Origin: Solirubrobacter sp035555675
GTDB taxonomy: Bacteria > Actinomycetota > Thermoleophilia > Solirubrobacterales > Solirubrobacteraceae
Direction: 5' to 3'
Assembly: GCA_035555675.1 (NCBI GenBank)
Contig: DATMGH010000029.1
Location: 1 to 59,630 of the forward strand
Length of the DNA: 59,630 bases
In this document: piece by piece, positions 42,336 to 51,082 of the stretch
Numbering within the stretch: position 1 is the first letter of the stretch
How the letters are laid out: each line of letters starts with the position of its first letter
Made by a program: the position numbers and the translations under genes
The notes under the pieces: model-generated
Told to the model about the DNA's origin: nothing
The model's input: only the letters and a program-made list of their open reading frames with translations
Database searches by the model: none

Positions 42336-43172
42336 ATGCCCTGGATGACGCGTGGATGGATGGCGGTGGGGGTCGCGGCGCTGGCGCTGCTCGCGGCCTC
42401 GAACATCGAAGGCACCGACCTGGGCGACTTCCTGCTGGGCACGGCGGGCGACGACCAGGTGCTGGCCAAGGGCGGCGACGACGTCGTGTACGGGCTCGGC
42501 GGGGCGGACCGGATCGACGGCGGGCCGGGGAACGACCGGCTGCAGGGCGACGGCGTGTGCCCGCCGGAGGCGGTGCGGCCCGACCAGTGCTCGGACCGCG
42601 ACGACCGGTCCGGCGGCGACGACGTCCTGCGCGGCGGCGAGGGCGACGACGTCCTCCTCGGCGGGCGCGGCAACGACTTCCTGGACGGCGGGCCGGGCAT
42701 GGACTCGCTCTCCGGCGACGCCGGCAACGACCGCATCATCGGGGGCGACGGGGACGACGAGATCGACGGCGGGACGGGGCTCGACCGGATCAGCGGGGGC
42801 GCGGGGGACGACTGGATCGCCACCGGGCCCGGCAGCGACGTGATCGACGCCGGCCCGGGCAACGACCTGATCGCGACCGAGAGCGGGAACGACCGGATCG
42901 ACGGCGGCCCGGGGAACGACCAGATCAGCTCCGGGTCGGGCGACGACGTCGTCAAGGGCGGCAGCGGCAACGACCTGATCGAGACCGGGCCGGGCAACGA
43001 CCGCATCGACCCGGGGCCTGGCCGCGACGTCGTCCGCGCCGGCTCGGGGCGGGACACGATCGACGCGCGCGACGGCCAGCGGGACACGATCGACTGCGGC
43101 CCGGGCCGCGACACGGTGCGCGCCGACCGCATCGACCGGCTGCGCAACTGCGAGCGCGTGCGCTACCGCTGA
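42336..43172 (+). CDS. Exported RTX/hemolysin-type calcium-binding repeat protein
   Basis: 278 residues from ATG at 42336 (ATGs at 42345 and 42360 also fit). A short hydrophobic signal (VAALALLAASNIEG) precedes RTX nonapeptide repeats of the GGxGxDxhx type from residue about 28 to 250: GGDDVVYGLGGADRIDGGPGN, GGEGDDVLLGG, GGPGNDQISSGSGDDVV and so on. In calcium these form a parallel beta-roll. Two cysteines lie in the loop CPPEAVRPDQC and two near the C-terminus (TIDCGPG, RNCERVR), likely disulfides. There is no enzymatic domain and no adjacent type I secretion gene. Role unknown, possibly a surface or adhesive protein. Confidence 0.82.
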   Translation: MPWMTRGWMAVGVAALALLAASNIEGTDLGDFLLGTAGDDQVLAKGGDDVVYGLGGADRIDGGPGNDRLQGDGVCPPEAVRPDQCSDRDDRSGGDDVLRGGEGDDVLLGGRGNDFLDGGPGMDSLSGDAGNDRIIGGDGDDEIDGGTGLDRISGGAGDDWIATGPGSDVIDAGPGNDLIATESGNDRIDGGPGNDQISSGSGDDVVKGGSGNDLIETGPGNDRIDPGPGRDVVRAGSGRDTIDARDGQRDTIDCGPGRDTVRADRIDRLRNCERVRYR

Positions 43173-43756
43173 CGCGCCGGCGCGTCGCCGCGCACGACCT
43201 CGCCGTCCGCCCCCACCCGGGCGGGGACGGGCGTGTCGGCGATCGTCACGGTGAACGTGCCCGCCGCGCGGCCGCCGGCGGCCGCGCGCGCCTTGCCGGT
43301 CAGCCCCGGCGCCACGCGGTAGCCGAGCGTGAACCGGCCCGCGCGGCTGGCGACCAGCTTCCAGACGAGCTCGCGCGACTCGCCCGGCCCGAGCCGGCCC
43401 GCCGACCACGTGTTGACCGACGCGACGTCGCCGCCGCGCGGCCCCTCGGCGAGCACCCAGATCGGCCGCGCGGAGTCGGCCAGCCGCGGATCGCGCGTTC
43501 CTTGCCCGAACGCGACCGCCGCGTTGCCCGGCCGCGGGCGCGTCTCCACGGTCACCGCGACGTTGTCGAGCGTCCGCCGGTCGGCGTTGCGCACGCGCAC
43601 GCGCAGCTCGACCGGCTCGGCGATGTGCTGCCGGTGCGGGAAGACGGCGTCGACCACTTCGACCTTGAAGGTCCCGGCCGGCTCGTCCGCGTCCTGGCGC
43701 TGCCCGCCGCAGGCCGCGAGCAGCGGGACGACCACGAGCAACGCGAGCCGGCGCAT
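43163..43756 (-). CDS. Lipoprotein with an immunoglobulin-like (CARDB-type) domain
   Basis: 197 residues from ATG at 43756 (the frame is open to 43774). The lipobox is VVPLLAAC (Cys16). The mature region begins acidic and continues with a beta-sandwich-like stretch, FKVEVVDAVFPHRQHIAEPVELRVRVRNADRRTLDNVAVTVETRP, resembling CARDB domains that describe 'relationship to additive nouns' in adhesive proteins, then a second beta-rich part (GRFTLGYRVAPGLTGKARAAAGG). It converges on the RTX gene with a 10-bp overlap. Function unknown. Confidence 0.65.
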   Translation of the reverse strand: MRRLALLVVVPLLAACGGQRQDADEPAGTFKVEVVDAVFPHRQHIAEPVELRVRVRNADRRTLDNVAVTVETRPRPGNAAVAFGQGTRDPRLADSARPIWVLAEGPRGGDVASVNTWSAGRLGPGESRELVWKLVASRAGRFTLGYRVAPGLTGKARAAAGGRAAGTFTVTIADTPVPARVGADGEVVRGDAPARQR

Positions 43757-43797
43757 CGCCGCGCAACGTACCACCCGATCCGCGACACTTCCGCACC

Positions 43798-44343
43798 GTG
43801 CCCAGCCTCCCGGTGCCGGAGGGCCTGATCCGCGACGGGATCGCGCTGCGCCGCCTGCGCCCGCGTGACGCCGCCCCGTTCGCCGCCGCGTTCCGGGACG
43901 ACCCCGAGCTGGGCGTCCTGCTCGGTGCCGAGGAGGACCCGACGGAGAGCCGCGTCCGGCGGTTCATCGCCCGCCAGCCCAGCCTGCGCGCCCGCGGCGA
44001 GTTCCTCGGCCTCGCGGTCACCGACCACACGCGCAAGCCGTTCCTCGGCCACGTGATGCTGCACACGATCGCCTGGCGCCACAAGCGCGCCGAGCTCGGC
44101 TACTGGCTCGTCCCGCAGGCCCGCGGCCGCCAGGTCGCCACCCGGGCGGTCGGCCTGCTGGTGGACTGGGCGTTCGAGGAGCTCGACCTGGAGCGGCTGG
44201 AGATCACGCTGCTGCCCGACAACGGCCCGGCCCGCGCGCTGGCGGCCACGCTCGGCTTCCGCGCCGAGGGCACGATGATCGCCCGCAACCTCGAGCGCGG
44301 ACGCCGCGTGGACGTCATGTTGCTGGCCCGATTGCGGCCCTGA
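43798..44343 (+). CDS. GNAT-family N-acetyltransferase (RimJ/RimL-like)
   Basis: 181 residues from GTG at 43798. The fold is evident from IALRRLRPRDAAPFAAAFRDDPEL (strand 1 and helix 1), the acetyl-CoA loop YWLVPQARGRQVATRAVGLLVDWAFEEL (Q/RxxGxG/A variant QARGRQVA), and LLPDNGPARALAATLGFRAEGTM with the late Asn-x-x-(S/A)xxxxE-like region. RimJ/RimL-type members acetylate protein N-termini or small amines; the substrate is unknown. It is divergent from the lipoprotein gene and ends 47 bp before the mce operon. Confidence 0.85.
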   Translation: MPSLPVPEGLIRDGIALRRLRPRDAAPFAAAFRDDPELGVLLGAEEDPTESRVRRFIARQPSLRARGEFLGLAVTDHTRKPFLGHVMLHTIAWRHKRAELGYWLVPQARGRQVATRAVGLLVDWAFEELDLERLEITLLPDNGPARALAATLGFRAEGTMIARNLERGRRVDVMLLARLRP

Positions 44344-44390
44344 TCCCATAACCTTCGCGGCCTCGCGGGGCCGTCACACAGAGGAGAGTC

Positions 44391-45197
44391 TTGGTTCGCA
44401 GCGCAGCCGATCGCGTCTACCTGCCGGCAAAGGGATTGCTGGAGGAAGTCGGCGACATGATGATCCTGACGGGGAAGACGATCGTCTCCGCGCTGCGGCC
44501 TCCCTACCCGTACGGCGGCGAGTTCGTCCAGCAGTTCCTGTTCGCGCTGCGCCTGTGCTGGTTCCCGCTGATGATCTCGACGATCGCGTTCGGGTACGCG
44601 GCGCCCGGCCTGCAGGCCTCCAACTTCCTCACACTGTTCGGCGCCAACGACCGCCTCGGCGGCTTCTTCGTGCTGGCCTCCATCCGCGAGTTCGCCCCGT
44701 TCGTGACCGCGATCGTGCTCGCCGGCGTCGCCGGCACCGCGATCACCGCGGACCTCGGCGCGCGCAAGATCCGCGAGGAGCTCGACGCGCTGCAGGTGCT
44801 CGGCGTCGACCCGGTCAAGAACCTGGTCGTGCCGCGCTTTCTGGCGCTGATGCTCGTGACCGGCATGTTCGACGTCTTCGCGGTGCTGTTCGGCATCGCC
44901 GGCGGCCTCGTCGCCAACGCCGTCAACCACCAGCCGGTCGGCCCGTTCTTCGCGAACCTGCTCACCAACGCGTCGATCCCGGACCTCTGGGGCAGCGTCC
45001 TGAAGTGCACGCTGTTCGGCGCGATCATCGCGGTCGTCTGCTGCTACAAGGGCATGACGGCGTCCGGCGGCGCGGCGGGCGTCGGCCGCGCGGTCAACCA
45101 GGCCGTGGTCATCAGCACGCTCGGCGTCTTCGCGTTCAACTACGTGTTCACGCAGACGCTCCTGGCCACCCACCCCGAGATCCTCAACCTCAAATGA
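44391..45197 (+). CDS. yrbEA: MlaE/YrbE-type ABC permease A of the mce operon
   Basis: 268 residues from TTG at 44391 behind GAGGAGAG. Five to six transmembrane helices and the conserved MlaE segment EFAPFVTAIVLAGVAGTAITADLGARKIREELDALQVLGVDPVKNLVVPRFLALMLV mark it as the permease of an MCE lipid transporter. With its partner it forms the membrane ring base on which MCE proteins dock. First gene of an operon running to about 58.5 kb; the next start overlaps by ATGA. A TAACCT box at 44349 is a weak promoter candidate. Confidence 0.93.
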   Translation: MVRSAADRVYLPAKGLLEEVGDMMILTGKTIVSALRPPYPYGGEFVQQFLFALRLCWFPLMISTIAFGYAAPGLQASNFLTLFGANDRLGGFFVLASIREFAPFVTAIVLAGVAGTAITADLGARKIREELDALQVLGVDPVKNLVVPRFLALMLVTGMFDVFAVLFGIAGGLVANAVNHQPVGPFFANLLTNASIPDLWGSVLKCTLFGAIIAVVCCYKGMTASGGAAGVGRAVNQAVVISTLGVFAFNYVFTQTLLATHPEILNLK

Positions 45198-45979
45198 CGA
45201 TCGCTCGGGAGTGGCTGGCGTCGACGGGCGAGATCGTCCGCTTCTGCGCGCGCGTCGTCGGCGAGGTCGCGACCGCCAAGGTCTTCAGGTACTTCGGCGA
45301 GGCGCTGCGCCAGGCCGGGGTGCTGATCCTGTCCAGCACGCTCGTGATCTGGGGCCTGACGTTCATCATCGGCCTCCAGTGCGGCATCGAGGCCGCGTAC
45401 TTCAACCGCTCCACGGGCGCTCCCGCGTACGCCGGCGTCTTCGCCGCCTGGTGTGACCTGCGCGAGCTGATCCCGTACGCGTTCGGCTACATGATGGCCG
45501 CGAAGGTCGGCACCGGGATCGTCGCCGAGCTCGGCAGCATGCGGATCTCCGACGAGATCGACGCGCTCGAGGTGATGGGCATCAGCTCGCTGACGTTCCT
45601 GTGCGCGACGCGCCTGATCGCCTCCTGGCTCGTGCTCCCGTTCGTCTACGTGGCGGGCATCGGCGCCGGGTTCCTGGCCTCCTACATCGCCGTCGTCGAC
45701 CAGATCGGGGAGGTCTCCAGCGGCGGCTACAACCTGATCTTCTGGATGTTCCAGAACCCGCCGGACCTGTTATTCAGCCTGATCAAGGCGATGGTGATGG
45801 CGACCGTGATCGTGCTGGTCGGCTGCTACTACGGCTACACGGCGAGCGGCGGCCCGGTCGGCGTCGGCACCGCGACCGCGAAGTCGATGGTCCTCAACAT
45901 CGTGCTGGTCCACCTGATCGGCATGCTCGGCACCCAGGTGTTCTGGGGCGCGAACCCGCGAGCGCCCATCGGAGGCTGA
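45194..45979 (+). CDS. yrbEB: MlaE/YrbE-type ABC permease B of the mce operon
   Basis: 261 residues from ATG at 45194. The same family as the preceding gene but clearly diverged: the core is ELIPYAFGYMMAAKVGTGIVAELGSMRISDEIDALEVMGISSLTFLCATRLIASWLVLPF, and the last helices contain YYGYTASGGPVGVGTATAKSMVLN. Actinobacterial MCE systems use two different permeases where proteobacterial Mla uses a homodimer. The ATPase gene begins two bases after this stop. Confidence 0.93.
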   Translation: MTIAREWLASTGEIVRFCARVVGEVATAKVFRYFGEALRQAGVLILSSTLVIWGLTFIIGLQCGIEAAYFNRSTGAPAYAGVFAAWCDLRELIPYAFGYMMAAKVGTGIVAELGSMRISDEIDALEVMGISSLTFLCATRLIASWLVLPFVYVAGIGAGFLASYIAVVDQIGEVSSGGYNLIFWMFQNPPDLLFSLIKAMVMATVIVLVGCYYGYTASGGPVGVGTATAKSMVLNIVLVHLIGMLGTQVFWGANPRAPIGG

Positions 45980-45980
45980 G

Positions 45981-46745
45981 ATGAGCCAAGCCGCGCCCGC
46001 CATCGAGTTCGTCGACGTCCACAAGGCGTTCGGCCGCAACCAGATCCTGCGCGGCCTCAACATGACCATCCCCGAGGACAAGATCTCGATGATCCTCGGC
46101 CCGTCGGGCACCGGGAAGTCGGTCTGCATCAAGCACATGGTCGGCCTGCTGTACCCGGACGAGGGCGACGTGCTGGTGCACGGCCAGTCGGTCCCCGCGA
46201 TGGCCGACGAGCAGCTGTTCGAGATGCGCAAGAAGTTCGGCGTGCTCTTCCAGGACGGCGCGCTGTTCGGCTCGATGAACCTGTGGGACAACGTCGCGTT
46301 CCCGCTGCGCCAGCACACCGACAAGAGCGAGGAGGAGATCGGCGAGATCGTCAACCGGCGCCTGCGCGAAGTCGGCCTGGAGGGCTCGGCGGACAAGATG
46401 CCCAACGAGCTCTCCGGCGGGATGCGCAAGCGCGCCGGGTTCGCTCGCGCGCTGGTGCTGGACCCCGACATCGTGCTCTTCGACGAGCCCGACTCGGGCC
46501 TGGATCCGGTCCGCACCGCGCTGCTGTGCGAGCTGATCCAGGAGATCCACGCCGAGAACGGCGGTGCCTACGTGGTGATCACGCACGACATCATGTCGGC
46601 CAAGCGGGTCGCCGAGTACATCGCGGTGCTGTGGAAGGGCCGGATCGTCGAGTCGGGACCCGCGGAGGCGCTGTTCGACTCCGACAACCAGTTCGTCCGC
46701 CAGTTCCTGTCCGGCGCCTCGCACGGCCCGCTGGGCATGGAGTAG
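45981..46745 (+). CDS. mkl: MlaF/Mkl-type ABC ATPase of the mce transporter
   Basis: 254 residues: Walker A ILGPSGTGKSVCIKH, Q-loop VLFQDGALFGSMNLWDN, signature NELSGGMRKRAGFARALVLDP, Walker B IVLFDEPDSGLDPVRT and H-loop VITHDIMSA. The GxLFxSMNLWDNVAF Q-loop stretch is specific to MlaF/Mkl ATPases. In mycobacteria the corresponding ATPase (Mkl/MceG) is encoded away from the mce operons; here it is inside the operon, between the permeases and the MCE proteins. Confidence 0.95.
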   Translation: MSQAAPAIEFVDVHKAFGRNQILRGLNMTIPEDKISMILGPSGTGKSVCIKHMVGLLYPDEGDVLVHGQSVPAMADEQLFEMRKKFGVLFQDGALFGSMNLWDNVAFPLRQHTDKSEEEIGEIVNRRLREVGLEGSADKMPNELSGGMRKRAGFARALVLDPDIVLFDEPDSGLDPVRTALLCELIQEIHAENGGAYVVITHDIMSAKRVAEYIAVLWKGRIVESGPAEALFDSDNQFVRQFLSGASHGPLGME

Positions 46746-46749
46746 GCGC

Positions 46750-48096
46750 TTGTCGCTCGCCCGCACCCTGGTCCTCGCAGGCGTGGCGCTGGTCGCGGCG
46801 TTCGCGCTGTACCTGTTCGTCCTGCGCGGGGGCGGGCACGAGTACACGCTGATCTTCCAGAACGCCGGCCAGCTGGTGAAGGGCGACAACGTGCAGATCG
46901 GCGGCCGCGCGGTCGGCTCCGTGCGCGGGATCGAGCTGACCTCCGACAACCAGGCGGCGATCAGGATCGCGGTCGACGAGCCGTACGCGCCGCTGCGCGA
47001 AGGCACGCAGGCGGTGATCCGGCTGACGTCGCTGTCGGGCATCGCCAACCGCTACGTCGCGCTCACGCCGGGCCCGGACCCGCGCCGGACGCTGGCGGAC
47101 GGCACGACGCTCGGCACCACGGACACGACGACCGCGGTCGACCTCGACCAGCTGTTCGACACGCTCGACCCGAAGGCGCGCCGCGACCTGTCCGGGATCA
47201 TCAAGGGCTTCAGCACGCAGCTGCACGGCAAGGGCGAGCAGGCCGCGCAGGCGACCGAGTACTTCAACCCGCTGCTGTCGAGCGGGCGCCGGTTCGCGAC
47301 CGAGGCGACCGCGGACGAGGACGCGCTGACGCGCTTCATCGTCTCCTCGTCGCGCACGGCGGGCGCGGTCGCCGAGCGCCGCGACGACCTCGCCGACCTG
47401 GTGACCAACGCGAACGCCACGACGGCGTCGATCGCGGCCGAGAACCGGGCGCTCGACGAAGCGCTGGCGCTGCTGCCGACCACGCTCAAGCGCGGCAACT
47501 CGACGTTGGTGAACCTGCGCGCGACGCTCGACGACCTCGACCCGCTGGTCGCGGAGTCGATCCCCGCGACCAAGAAGCTGGCGCCGTTCCTGCGCGAGCT
47601 GCGCCCGCTGGTGCGCGACGCCAAGCCGGTGGTCAAGGATCTCAGCACCGCGATCCGGCGGCCGGGCGCCGACAACGACCTGGTCGAGGCGACGCGCAGG
47701 CTGCCCGGCTTCCAGCGCGTCGCGAGCCCGGCGTTCAAGAGCGGCACGGGCGCGCTGCAGAAGGGCGAGCCGGTGCTCGAGTTCATCCGCCCGTACTTCC
47801 CCGAGCTCGTCAACTGGTTCCGCGACTTCGGCGTCGGCGCCGCCAACTACGACGCCAACGGGCACTACGCGCGCATCCAGCCGATCTTCAACGCGTTCCA
47901 GCTGCACGAGCTGCCGGCCGGCCCGGCACAGCTCGTGCCGCTGCCGGTCGCCCAGCGACTGGACGGCCTGCAGACCGGCATCCTGCGCCGCTGCCCGGGG
48001 TCCGCCAGCCAGCCGGCGGCCGACGGCTCGGCGCCGTGGCGCGACGCCGGCGGCAACCTCGACTGCGATCCGACGCAGGTGGTCGTCGGGCCGTGA
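46750..48096 (+). CDS. mceA: MCE-family lipid-transport protein, 1st of six
   Basis: 448 residues from TTG at 46750, five bases after the ATPase stop. An N-terminal membrane helix (about 5-25) is followed by one MCE domain (about 30-108: YTLIFQNAGQLVKGDNVQIGGRAVGSVRGIEL ... RYVALTPGPD), then a long helical region with heptad-like stretches (about 130-320). In known MCE complexes this region builds a hydrophobic tunnel. The C-terminal part is less conserved and holds two cysteines (RRCPG, LDCDP). It overlaps the next gene by GTGA. Confidence 0.92.
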   Translation: MSLARTLVLAGVALVAAFALYLFVLRGGGHEYTLIFQNAGQLVKGDNVQIGGRAVGSVRGIELTSDNQAAIRIAVDEPYAPLREGTQAVIRLTSLSGIANRYVALTPGPDPRRTLADGTTLGTTDTTTAVDLDQLFDTLDPKARRDLSGIIKGFSTQLHGKGEQAAQATEYFNPLLSSGRRFATEATADEDALTRFIVSSSRTAGAVAERRDDLADLVTNANATTASIAAENRALDEALALLPTTLKRGNSTLVNLRATLDDLDPLVAESIPATKKLAPFLRELRPLVRDAKPVVKDLSTAIRRPGADNDLVEATRRLPGFQRVASPAFKSGTGALQKGEPVLEFIRPYFPELVNWFRDFGVGAANYDANGHYARIQPIFNAFQLHELPAGPAQLVPLPVAQRLDGLQTGILRRCPGSASQPAADGSAPWRDAGGNLDCDPTQVVVGP

Positions 48097-49685
48097 CGCG
48101 CAAGCTCGTCCCCGTCCTGCTGGCGCTCGCGGTGATCGCGGTGGCGGTCGTCGTGCTGGTTGCGCGCGAGGAGGAGCACGGCTACCGGGTGCGCGCGATC
48201 TTCGACAACGCCGGGTTCGTGATCGAAGGCGAAGACGTGAAGATCGCGGGCGTGAAGGTCGGCAAGGTCGCGGCGCTGGACGTGACCAAGGACTTCAAGG
48301 CCGCGGTGGTGCTGGACATCACCGACCCCGGCTACCAGGACTTCCGCCGCGACGCGAGCTGCATCGTGCGCCCGCAGAACCTGATCGGCGAGCGCTTCGT
48401 CGAGTGCACGCCGACGCAGCCGCGCTCGGCCGGCACCGAGCCGCCTCCGCCGCTGCGGGAAGTCAACGGCGAGCGGCAGCTGCCGGTCCAGAACACGATG
48501 CAGACGGTCGACATCGACCTGATCGGCGACACGATGCGCGAGCCCGAGCGCGAGCGGCTGTCGCTGATCCTGAACGAGCTCGGCACGGGCCTGGCGGGCC
48601 GCGGGCGCGACCTCAACGAGGTCATCCGCCGCGCCAACCCGGCGCTGCAGCAGACCAACCAGGTGCTGGCGATCCTGGCCGAGCAGAACACCGCGCTCGA
48701 GCAGCTGGCGGTCAACGGGGACCGCATCCTCGCGCCGCTCGCGCGCGACCGCGCGCAGGTGGCGGGGGCGATCCGCAACTCGAGCGAGGTGGCGAAGGCG
48801 ACCGCGGAGAAGCGCGAGGCGCTGGCCGCGGACCTCCAGACGCTGCCGGCGTTCCTGGACGAGCTCAAGCCGACGATGGTGCGGCTCGGGACGCTCGCGG
48901 ACGCGTCGACGCCGGTGTTCACCGACCTCGGCGCCAACGCCCAGGCGATCAACGACCTGGTGCGCCGGCTGGGCCCGTTCTCGAAGGCGTCGATCCCGGC
49001 GGTCGAGTCGCTCGGCGAAGCGGCCAAGAGCGGGACGCAGGCGGTGACCGACGCACGGCCGGTGATCGCGGACCTGCGCGCGCTGGCGCGCTCGCTGCGG
49101 CCGGTCAGCCTGACGCTGCGCCAGGTGCTCGAGTCCTTCCGGGACACGGGCGGCATCGAGCGCGCGATGGACTACATCTTCTACCAAGTGGCCGCGATCA
49201 ACGGGTTCGACTCGGTCGGCCACTACCTGCGCGCGGCGCTGCTGGTCAACCAGTGCGCGACGTACGCGGTCACGCCCGTCCCGGGCTGCTCGGCGAAGTT
49301 CCCGGAGCAGCGCGCGTCGGCGTCCGCGTCGCGCACGCTCACCAGCGCCATCGACGCCGCCGGCGACGACCCCGTCCTGCGCGCGACCGCGCTCGCGCTG
49401 GCCAAGGCGCTGGGCAAGGCGGTCGAGAAGGCGCAGAAGGAGACGCGGACGGCGAAGACGCCGACCGCGACGGGGCGCGCGGAGGAGCCGAAGCCGCCGG
49501 CGCCCGCCGCCACGCCGGACGCCGTCGCCACGGTCGCGCCGACGACCGCGGCCGCGCCCACGCCGGCCGCGACGCCGCTCGCGGTCCCGACGGAGACGGC
49601 CGCGGTGCCGACCGCCACGCCGGCGCCGTCCGCCGACCCCGCCGACGCGCTGCTCGACTACCTGTTCGGAGGCGACGGCGGATGA
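48093..49685 (+). CDS. mceB: MCE-family lipid-transport protein, 2nd of six
   Basis: 530 residues from GTG at 48093. TM helix about 5-24, MCE domain about 29-115 (YRVRAIFDNAGFVIEGEDVKIAGVKVGKVAAL ... GERFVECTP), helical tunnel region about 145-340. Distinctive is a C-terminal tail of about 75 residues (from about 450) rich in Ala, Pro and Thr with TPAA/PTATP units, likely disordered and perhaps wall-spanning. Coupled to both neighbours by four-base overlaps. Confidence 0.92.
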   Translation: MTRKLVPVLLALAVIAVAVVVLVAREEEHGYRVRAIFDNAGFVIEGEDVKIAGVKVGKVAALDVTKDFKAAVVLDITDPGYQDFRRDASCIVRPQNLIGERFVECTPTQPRSAGTEPPPPLREVNGERQLPVQNTMQTVDIDLIGDTMREPERERLSLILNELGTGLAGRGRDLNEVIRRANPALQQTNQVLAILAEQNTALEQLAVNGDRILAPLARDRAQVAGAIRNSSEVAKATAEKREALAADLQTLPAFLDELKPTMVRLGTLADASTPVFTDLGANAQAINDLVRRLGPFSKASIPAVESLGEAAKSGTQAVTDARPVIADLRALARSLRPVSLTLRQVLESFRDTGGIERAMDYIFYQVAAINGFDSVGHYLRAALLVNQCATYAVTPVPGCSAKFPEQRASASASRTLTSAIDAAGDDPVLRATALALAKALGKAVEKAQKETRTAKTPTATGRAEEPKPPAPAATPDAVATVAPTTAAAPTPAATPLAVPTETAAVPTATPAPSADPADALLDYLFGGDGG

Positions 49686-51082
49686 GGGGCCGCGGCTCGA
49701 GCATCGCGTCCAACCCGGTCCTGATCGGCGCGGCGACGATCCTGGTCGTGCTGGTCGCCGTCTTCTTGGCGTACAACGCGAACCGGGGCCTCCCGTTCGT
49801 CCCGACCTACAAGCTCGACGCCGAGCTGCCGTCGGCGGCGCAGCTGGTCGTCGGCAACGACGTCAAGATCGGCGGCACGCGCGTCGGCGCGGTCAGCACG
49901 ATCAAGCCGCGCACGCTCGCCGACGGGCGCGTGATCGCGGTCGTCGGGCTCTCGCTGGACAAGGACGCCGGCCCGCTGCCGGTGGACTCGACGCTGCTGG
50001 TCCGCCCGCGCTCGGCGCTCGGCCTCAAGTACGTCGAGATCACGCGCGGGCGCTCGGCGCGGACGTACGGGGACGGGGACACGATCCGGCTCGCGCAGGC
50101 CAAGACGCCGGTCGAGCTCGACGAGTTCCTGAACATGTTCGACGAGCCGACGCGCGCGGCGTCGCAGGCCAACCTGCAGGGCTTCGGCACCGCGTTCGCG
50201 GGCCGCGGCGAGTCGATCAACACCGCGATCGGCGCGTTCCGTCCGCTGCTGCGCGACCTGGAGCCGGTCATGCGGAACCTGTCGGCGCCGGAGACCGGGC
50301 TCGGGCGCTTCGTACGCTCGGTCAGCGCCACGGCGGCGATCGTCGCGCCCGCCGCGGAGACGCAGGCGTCGCTGTTCCGCAACCTGGACGCGACGATGGG
50401 CGGGCTGCGCGAGGTGGCGCGGCCCTACATCCAGGACTCGATCACCGGCGGCAAGCCGGCGCTCGACGCCGGGATCGAGAACCTGCCGCTGCAGCGCCCG
50501 TTCCTGGCCAACACCGAAGCGCTGATGCGCGAGCTGCAGCCGGGCGCCAAGGCGCTTGGGACGACCGCGCCGGAGCTGTCGGCGGCGCTGCAGGCCGGCA
50601 TCGAGGTGCTGCCCAAGACGCCGCCGTTCAACCGCCGGCTGGACTCGCTGCTGCAGGAGGTCAAGCGGTTCTCCGACGATCCGCTGGTGCGGCGCGGGGT
50701 CCAGAACACGACCGAGCTGGTGGACACGGTGCGGCCGACGCTCGACTACCTGGCCCCGGCGCAGACCGTCTGCAACTACCTGACGCTGTGGTTCCGCAAC
50801 ATCGGCTCGCTGCTCAGCGAGGGCGACCGCAACGGCACCTGGCAGCGGTTCATCATCGTCACCACGCCGCAGGGCCCCAACAACGAGGGCGGCCCGGCCT
50901 CGGCGCCGGCGAACGGGCCGACCGAGGCCAACCACCTGCACACCAACCCGTACCCGAACACGGCCGCGCCCGGGCAGCCGCGCGAGTGCGAGGCGGGCAA
51001 CGAGCCGTTCCTGCGCGGGCGCACGATCACGTCCAACCCGCCGGGCACGCAGCAGGCGCGGACGGAGGGCTACAAGAAGTGA
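49682..51082 (+). CDS. mceC: MCE-family lipid-transport protein, 3rd of six
   Basis: 466 residues from ATG at 49682 (ATGA overlap). TM helix about 12-32, MCE domain about 40-125 (YKLDAELPSAAQLVVGNDVKIGGTRVGAVSTI ... LKYVEITRGRS), helical region about 135-370. A late conserved segment, QTVCNYLTLWFRNIGSLLSEGDRNGTWQRF, occurs near the C-terminus, followed by a Pro/Asn-rich end. It ends with TGATG, sharing one base with the next start. Confidence 0.92.
   Translation: MRGRGSSIASNPVLIGAATILVVLVAVFLAYNANRGLPFVPTYKLDAELPSAAQLVVGNDVKIGGTRVGAVSTIKPRTLADGRVIAVVGLSLDKDAGPLPVDSTLLVRPRSALGLKYVEITRGRSARTYGDGDTIRLAQAKTPVELDEFLNMFDEPTRAASQANLQGFGTAFAGRGESINTAIGAFRPLLRDLEPVMRNLSAPETGLGRFVRSVSATAAIVAPAAETQASLFRNLDATMGGLREVARPYIQDSITGGKPALDAGIENLPLQRPFLANTEALMRELQPGAKALGTTAPELSAALQAGIEVLPKTPPFNRRLDSLLQEVKRFSDDPLVRRGVQNTTELVDTVRPTLDYLAPAQTVCNYLTLWFRNIGSLLSEGDRNGTWQRFIIVTTPQGPNNEGGPASAPANGPTEANHLHTNPYPNTAAPGQPRECEAGNEPFLRGRTITSNPPGTQQARTEGYKK

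Noticed and set aside
42450..43100. Tandem DNA repeat / CRISPR-like array
   Set aside because: The periodicity comes from RTX nonapeptides in a coding frame; units are degenerate at the DNA level and have no spacers.
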